Shown one piece after another: positions 60,707 through 64,000 of a stretch of DNA of 64,000 nt (its first letter is position 1; every line of letters starts with the position of its first letter). Location of the stretch: NCBI RefSeq assembly GCF_017833255.1, contig NZ_JAFIBU010000001.1, positions 4,508,501 to 4,572,500 of the forward strand. Direction: 5' to 3'. A program made the translations under genes and the position numbers. The notes below the pieces were generated by a model. The model was not told the origin of the DNA. It worked only from the letters and a program-made list of their open reading frames with translations, and made no database searches. This DNA comes from Paenibacillus sp. PvR098. GTDB taxonomy: Bacteria > Bacillota > Bacilli > Paenibacillales > NBRC-103111.

Positions 60707-60820
60707 CATGCAGTATGGGTGGATATCACTTTTTGGGTTGAGGTCATTCCTTATGCATATTATGGACGGAATTCCGACATATTAGTTGGTAACCAATGGT
60801 TAGGGGAAAGGAAGTTGGAG

Positions 60821-61576
60821 ATGAAATTGTGGACGGGATGTTTTGCGGTTGTTCTGATGTTATGTTCAACTCTGCTTGCGGAGGCCCAGGAAATGGCCAT
60901 TCCAACGAAAAGGGCTGCTATTGTCATTGACGACTTTGGTAGCAACATGCCCGGAACCAAGGAGATGATGAACCTGCCGTTTCCTATCACTGCTGCGGTG
61001 ATGCCCTTTTTGCCAACGACAAAAAGGGATGCGGAATGGGCGCATCAGAACGGGCACGAAGTGATCGTTCATCTGCCAATGGAGCCCAAGTCAGGCAGCA
61101 AAGACAAATGGCTTGGACCGGGAGCGATAACGACCGATCTCACGGAGGATGAAATCAGGCGGCGTGTTAATGCTGCGATTGATGATGTACCCTACGCTGT
61201 AGGCATCAATAATCATATGGGCTCCAAAGTAACCGCAGATCCTCGTGTGATCTATATCATTTTGGAAGAATGCCAAAAAAGAGGAGTGTTTTTTCTCGAT
61301 AGCCATACGAATTACCGGAGCATTGTGTCCAAAACAGCATCAAAGGTCGGAGTTCCTTGTATTGAAAATCATATTTTTCTTGATGATGTCAACACGAAGA
61401 ACCATATTGCCAAACAAATTAAACTGCTTCAAGAGCACCTGCTGGATCATGACCAATGTGTAGTCATTGGTCATGTAGGAGCCCGCAAGAAAACGGCTGA
61501 AGTTCTGGAAGAGGTCATCCCTCACTTAACGGATGACATTGAGTTTGTGCCGGTTTCCCAGCTGATGAATAAATAA
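60821..61576 (+). CDS. Divergent polysaccharide deacetylase (YibQ-type), exported
   Basis: This 251-residue protein has a signal peptide (LWTGCFAVVLMLCSTLLAEA). The divergent polysaccharide deacetylase domain follows, with AAIVIDDFG (metal Asp pair), PITAAVMPFLP, HEVIVHLPMEP, INNHMGSKVT and FFLDSHTN. It probably acts on cell-wall or spore carbohydrate. The ATG at 60821 follows GGAAAGGAAG and begins at the signal peptide; an upstream in-frame ATG at 60719 would add a non-homologous extension. Confidence 0.87.
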   Translation: MKLWTGCFAVVLMLCSTLLAEAQEMAIPTKRAAIVIDDFGSNMPGTKEMMNLPFPITAAVMPFLPTTKRDAEWAHQNGHEVIVHLPMEPKSGSKDKWLGPGAITTDLTEDEIRRRVNAAIDDVPYAVGINNHMGSKVTADPRVIYIILEECQKRGVFFLDSHTNYRSIVSKTASKVGVPCIENHIFLDDVNTKNHIAKQIKLLQEHLLDHDQCVVIGHVGARKKTAEVLEEVIPHLTDDIEFVPVSQLMNK

Positions 61577-61600
61577 TCAGCGTTTGTTATAAAACACGAT

Positions 61601-61628
61601 AAAAAGCCGAGGCTGTTTCGGCTTTTTG
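61601..61628 (+). terminator. Terminator of the deacetylase gene
   Basis: AAAAAGCCGA pairs with TCGGCTTTTT around a 7-base loop. Confidence 0.8.
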
Positions 61629-61713
61629 TTATGTTATCGATCATTGTAATCATATTCATTTAATAATATATTCATAGCATAGTGATTTAATGGGTACGAG
61701 AAGAGGGGAAGAA

Positions 61714-63600
61714 ATGAGCAAACGACATGTTGATTTTTTGGGTGATATAACGATCTTTGTTTCTTCCGCTTTAATCATCAAAAACGTAAATAAATCGATC
61801 TTTAACCTTCTTCGTTATACTGAAGAGGATCTAATCGGCAAACACTTGAATTTGATTCTTCCTGAATATCAGCTGACGATGATTACGTCAAGGGCGTCAG
61901 ACTATATTCCTTATGTTGATACGATTCTTGTATCTCAGAATGAAAATCGTATTCCCATCTCGGTTTCCGCATCGGCAGCCCATGACGATCATGGGAACAT
62001 ACTCGGCATTATTTTGCTGCTGCATGATATCTTGGGTAGAAATCAAGAAAAGGTAACTCTTGTCGACATGAATAATCGCTACCGTTCGATGGCGGATAAT
62101 GCGCTGGATGCTGTCATTGTGATGAATTCTGAAGGCATGATCATCGAATGGAATCCTCAAGCAGAGGTTCAATTCGGTTGGACGGAGGAGGAAGTCATCG
62201 GGCACAGCCTGGCCGAGCTTATTATCCCGCATGCCTTTCGGGAAAAGCATCAGCGGGGACTTCAGCGGTTTATAGAATCAGGGGTGCATCACATACTGAA
62301 TAAAAGAATTGAGTTAACAGCACTACATCGTAACGGTCATCTATTTCCGGTGGAGTTAACCGTAACCCCCATTCGTTGGGGGGATACATATCTTTTCAGT
62401 GCATTTGTCAGGGACATTACTTCGAGAAAGCAAGCGGAGAGAGAGCTTGTGGGTGCCAAAGAGGCCGCCGAAGCAGCAGCTCGGGCGAAAAGCAAATTTC
62501 TTGCAACTATGAGTCATGAAATCAGGACGCCTCTGAATGGAATTGTCGGAATGACACAATTATTAAAAGAAACGATACTAACTGAGGAGCAGCAGGAGTA
62601 TCTGGAATATATTCTTAAGAGCGAACATGCCTTGCTGGCAATCATTAATGACATTCTGGATTTTTCGAAAATCGATTCAGGGAATGTGGAGCTGGAAGAA
62701 GGGCCGTTTGATTTAATAATCTGTATTGAGGAAACGTTCGATATCTTATCCGGGATCGCAAGAGATAAACAGTTAGCTATGAGTTATACAATCGATCCTG
62801 ACTTACCGAAAACGATGGTAGGAGACATTACTCGAATAAGGCAAATCCTCATCAATCTGATCGGAAATTCAATTAAATTCACACCGTCGTCAGGCAGTAT
62901 TTGTTTAACAGTTGAGAGCATGAATTCGCCAAGCAGCAGCCAGTTCAAACTTCGGTTCACCGTCAAAGATTCCGGAATTGGAATCCCAAAGGAGAAGATG
63001 GAGCACTTGTTTATCCCGTTCTCACAACTTGACTCCTCCACCACTCGGAAGTATGGAGGAACCGGTTTGGGACTAGCCATTAGCAAGAGCCTGGTTGAAC
63101 TCATGGGTGGGAAGATCTGGGCCGAACCCAATAACGAAGGAGCGACTATGATATTTACCATTATGCTTAAACCGGCAGCTTTGTCGATCAACGATCAGGC
63201 GGACGCGGATCCTGACTTGTCGATTGTGGCTGGCACAGTCCATATTCTGATCGCTGAAGACAACGCAGTCAACCAAAAAGTGCTTCGTTATTTATTAGCC
63301 AAAGAAGGGTTTCAATCGGATGTGGTAAATAACGGTTTCGAGGTCATGGATGCCATCAAATATAAAGCATATGATCTCATTTTTATGGACGTGCAGATGC
63401 CTGGGATGGATGGGATTGAAGCCACCAGGCAAATAAGAAAGGTATTGCCTCCTGAGGCTCAGCCTAGAATCATTGCGGTAACGGCCAATGCTTTCACAGA
63501 AGATAAAGAGAAATGCCTGGAAGCAGGGATGGATGATTATATCAGTAAACCGATCAATCGGTCGAAGCTGGTCAAAACGCTGAAAATAGCATATACATGA
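61714..63600 (+). CDS. Hybrid sensor histidine kinase (PAS-PAS-HisKA-HATPase-REC)
   Basis: This 628-residue cytoplasmic kinase has two PAS domains (about 10-115 and 125-245) and HisKA with phospho-His in FLATMSHEIRTPLNG near residue 272. The HATPase motifs are LIGNSIKFTP, DSGIGIP and YGGTGLGLAISK. The C-terminal receiver has acidic pairs AEDNAVN and acceptor Asp in LIFMDVQMPGMDG. There is no membrane segment. It would feed a phosphorelay, perhaps to Spo0F, but the output partner is not in the window. GAGGGGAAG precedes the ATG. Confidence 0.93.
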   Translation: MSKRHVDFLGDITIFVSSALIIKNVNKSIFNLLRYTEEDLIGKHLNLILPEYQLTMITSRASDYIPYVDTILVSQNENRIPISVSASAAHDDHGNILGIILLLHDILGRNQEKVTLVDMNNRYRSMADNALDAVIVMNSEGMIIEWNPQAEVQFGWTEEEVIGHSLAELIIPHAFREKHQRGLQRFIESGVHHILNKRIELTALHRNGHLFPVELTVTPIRWGDTYLFSAFVRDITSRKQAERELVGAKEAAEAAARAKSKFLATMSHEIRTPLNGIVGMTQLLKETILTEEQQEYLEYILKSEHALLAIINDILDFSKIDSGNVELEEGPFDLIICIEETFDILSGIARDKQLAMSYTIDPDLPKTMVGDITRIRQILINLIGNSIKFTPSSGSICLTVESMNSPSSSQFKLRFTVKDSGIGIPKEKMEHLFIPFSQLDSSTTRKYGGTGLGLAISKSLVELMGGKIWAEPNNEGATMIFTIMLKPAALSINDQADADPDLSIVAGTVHILIAEDNAVNQKVLRYLLAKEGFQSDVVNNGFEVMDAIKYKAYDLIFMDVQMPGMDGIEATRQIRKVLPPEAQPRIIAVTANAFTEDKEKCLEAGMDDYISKPINRSKLVKTLKIAYT

Positions 63601-63758
63601 TGCAATATTGGAGCAGCCGCTGACTGTTCCAACGGATGTAACGGTTTCTTCTCAATAACAATCATAGTGGTTGGTTTTTCTTGCTGTTCGGGGGAATAAT
63701 GGATTTTACAAAGTGAATTCTATATAATAAGAGGATACGGGGTAAGGAGGGACGTCCA

Positions 63759-64000
63759 ATGCAGATGAAGAATAAAAGAATAAGGCTGGTGTTTTTGCTG
63801 CTGATTCTGCTTGCGCTTGCGTTGGCCTCCGTCAGTCCTTTTATTAATGTTGAACCCGTATCCAGAGGTTCGTCTGCTTCCACAGGTTATTCCACGTTTT
63901 CCTTAGGAGCGATGGTTTATCAGCAGATAGCAACGACATATCTGACCGCTGCTTTTTCTTTTGCAAGCTATTGGGATCTGCTGCTAATTGTTTTGCTTTT
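63759..64000 (+). CDS. N-terminal part of an unrecognised membrane protein (3' truncated)
   Basis: An ATG at 63759 with AAGGAGGG upstream opens a frame that runs off the window after about 80 codons. It begins with a basic stretch (MQMKNKRIR), then a signal-like hydrophobic helix (LVFLLLILLALALASVSPF). An outside segment rich in Ser (SRGSSASTGYSTFS) and another hydrophobic stretch follow. No family can be named from this much. Confidence 0.65.
   Translation, partial: MQMKNKRIRLVFLLLILLALALASVSPFINVEPVSRGSSASTGYSTFSLGAMVYQQIATTYLTAAFSFASYWDLLLIVLL

Overview
The window reads as a chromosomal segment of an endospore-forming Firmicute, most probably Paenibacillus or a close Paenibacillaceae relative. 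The evidence is a clear GerE, a CotSA-like glycosyltransferase, a YheC/YheD ATP-grasp protein, sigma-K-like promoters, strong AGGAGG-type ribosome binding sites, a B. subtilis-like guanine-riboswitch xpt-pbuX operon, a FapR-type operator at fabH, and a long tandem-repeat protein of a kind I associate with Paenibacillus. No rRNA, tRNA, CRISPR array, IS element or prophage was seen.

Layout. 1-9.7 kb holds housekeeping and metabolic genes: ilvA, an aminotransferase, a DeoR-type regulator next to kduI, glsA, a decayed chemotaxis receptor pseudogene, and dbpA. 9.8-16.2 kb holds a frameshifted RCC1-repeat gene, a large catalase, a GNAT, and xpt-pbuX behind a guanine riboswitch. 16.3-20.4 kb holds a collagen-like protein, a PKD-domain protein and a tandem P-loop ATPase. 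20.5-25.5 kb holds two DNA repair enzymes, a Dabb protein, a DUF2797 protein, an Fsr-like exporter and psd. 25.7-29.6 kb is a TPP-riboswitch operon, ykoE-ykoD-ykoC-tenA, for pyrimidine-moiety uptake and salvage. 29.7-32.3 kb holds an SDR, an EcsC protein and tag.

32.4-48.9 kb is the most distinctive part. It has a CotSA-like glycosyltransferase, then a 1431-residue protein with 111 uninterrupted decapeptide repeats behind a sigma-K-like promoter. These are followed by an RmlD-like SDR, a YheC/D ATP-grasp protein, galU, glf (UDP-galactopyranose mutase), and four further glycosyltransferase-like proteins. Three of those four end in long Lys/Arg-rich tails. Three small helical proteins with a shared motif close the region. 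I infer a spore-surface glycan and fibre assembly system. The gene families are recognisable, but the system as a whole is inference.

49-64 kb holds fabH under a FapR-type operator, a two-component pair, a YcnI-like copper protein, a CAP/SCP protein, mscL with a zinc ribbon, a methyltransferase-DedA pair, and gerE. It ends with a PAS-GGDEF-EAL protein, a LysR/YeiH divergent pair, a divergent polysaccharide deacetylase, a hybrid histidine kinase and a truncated membrane protein at the window edge.
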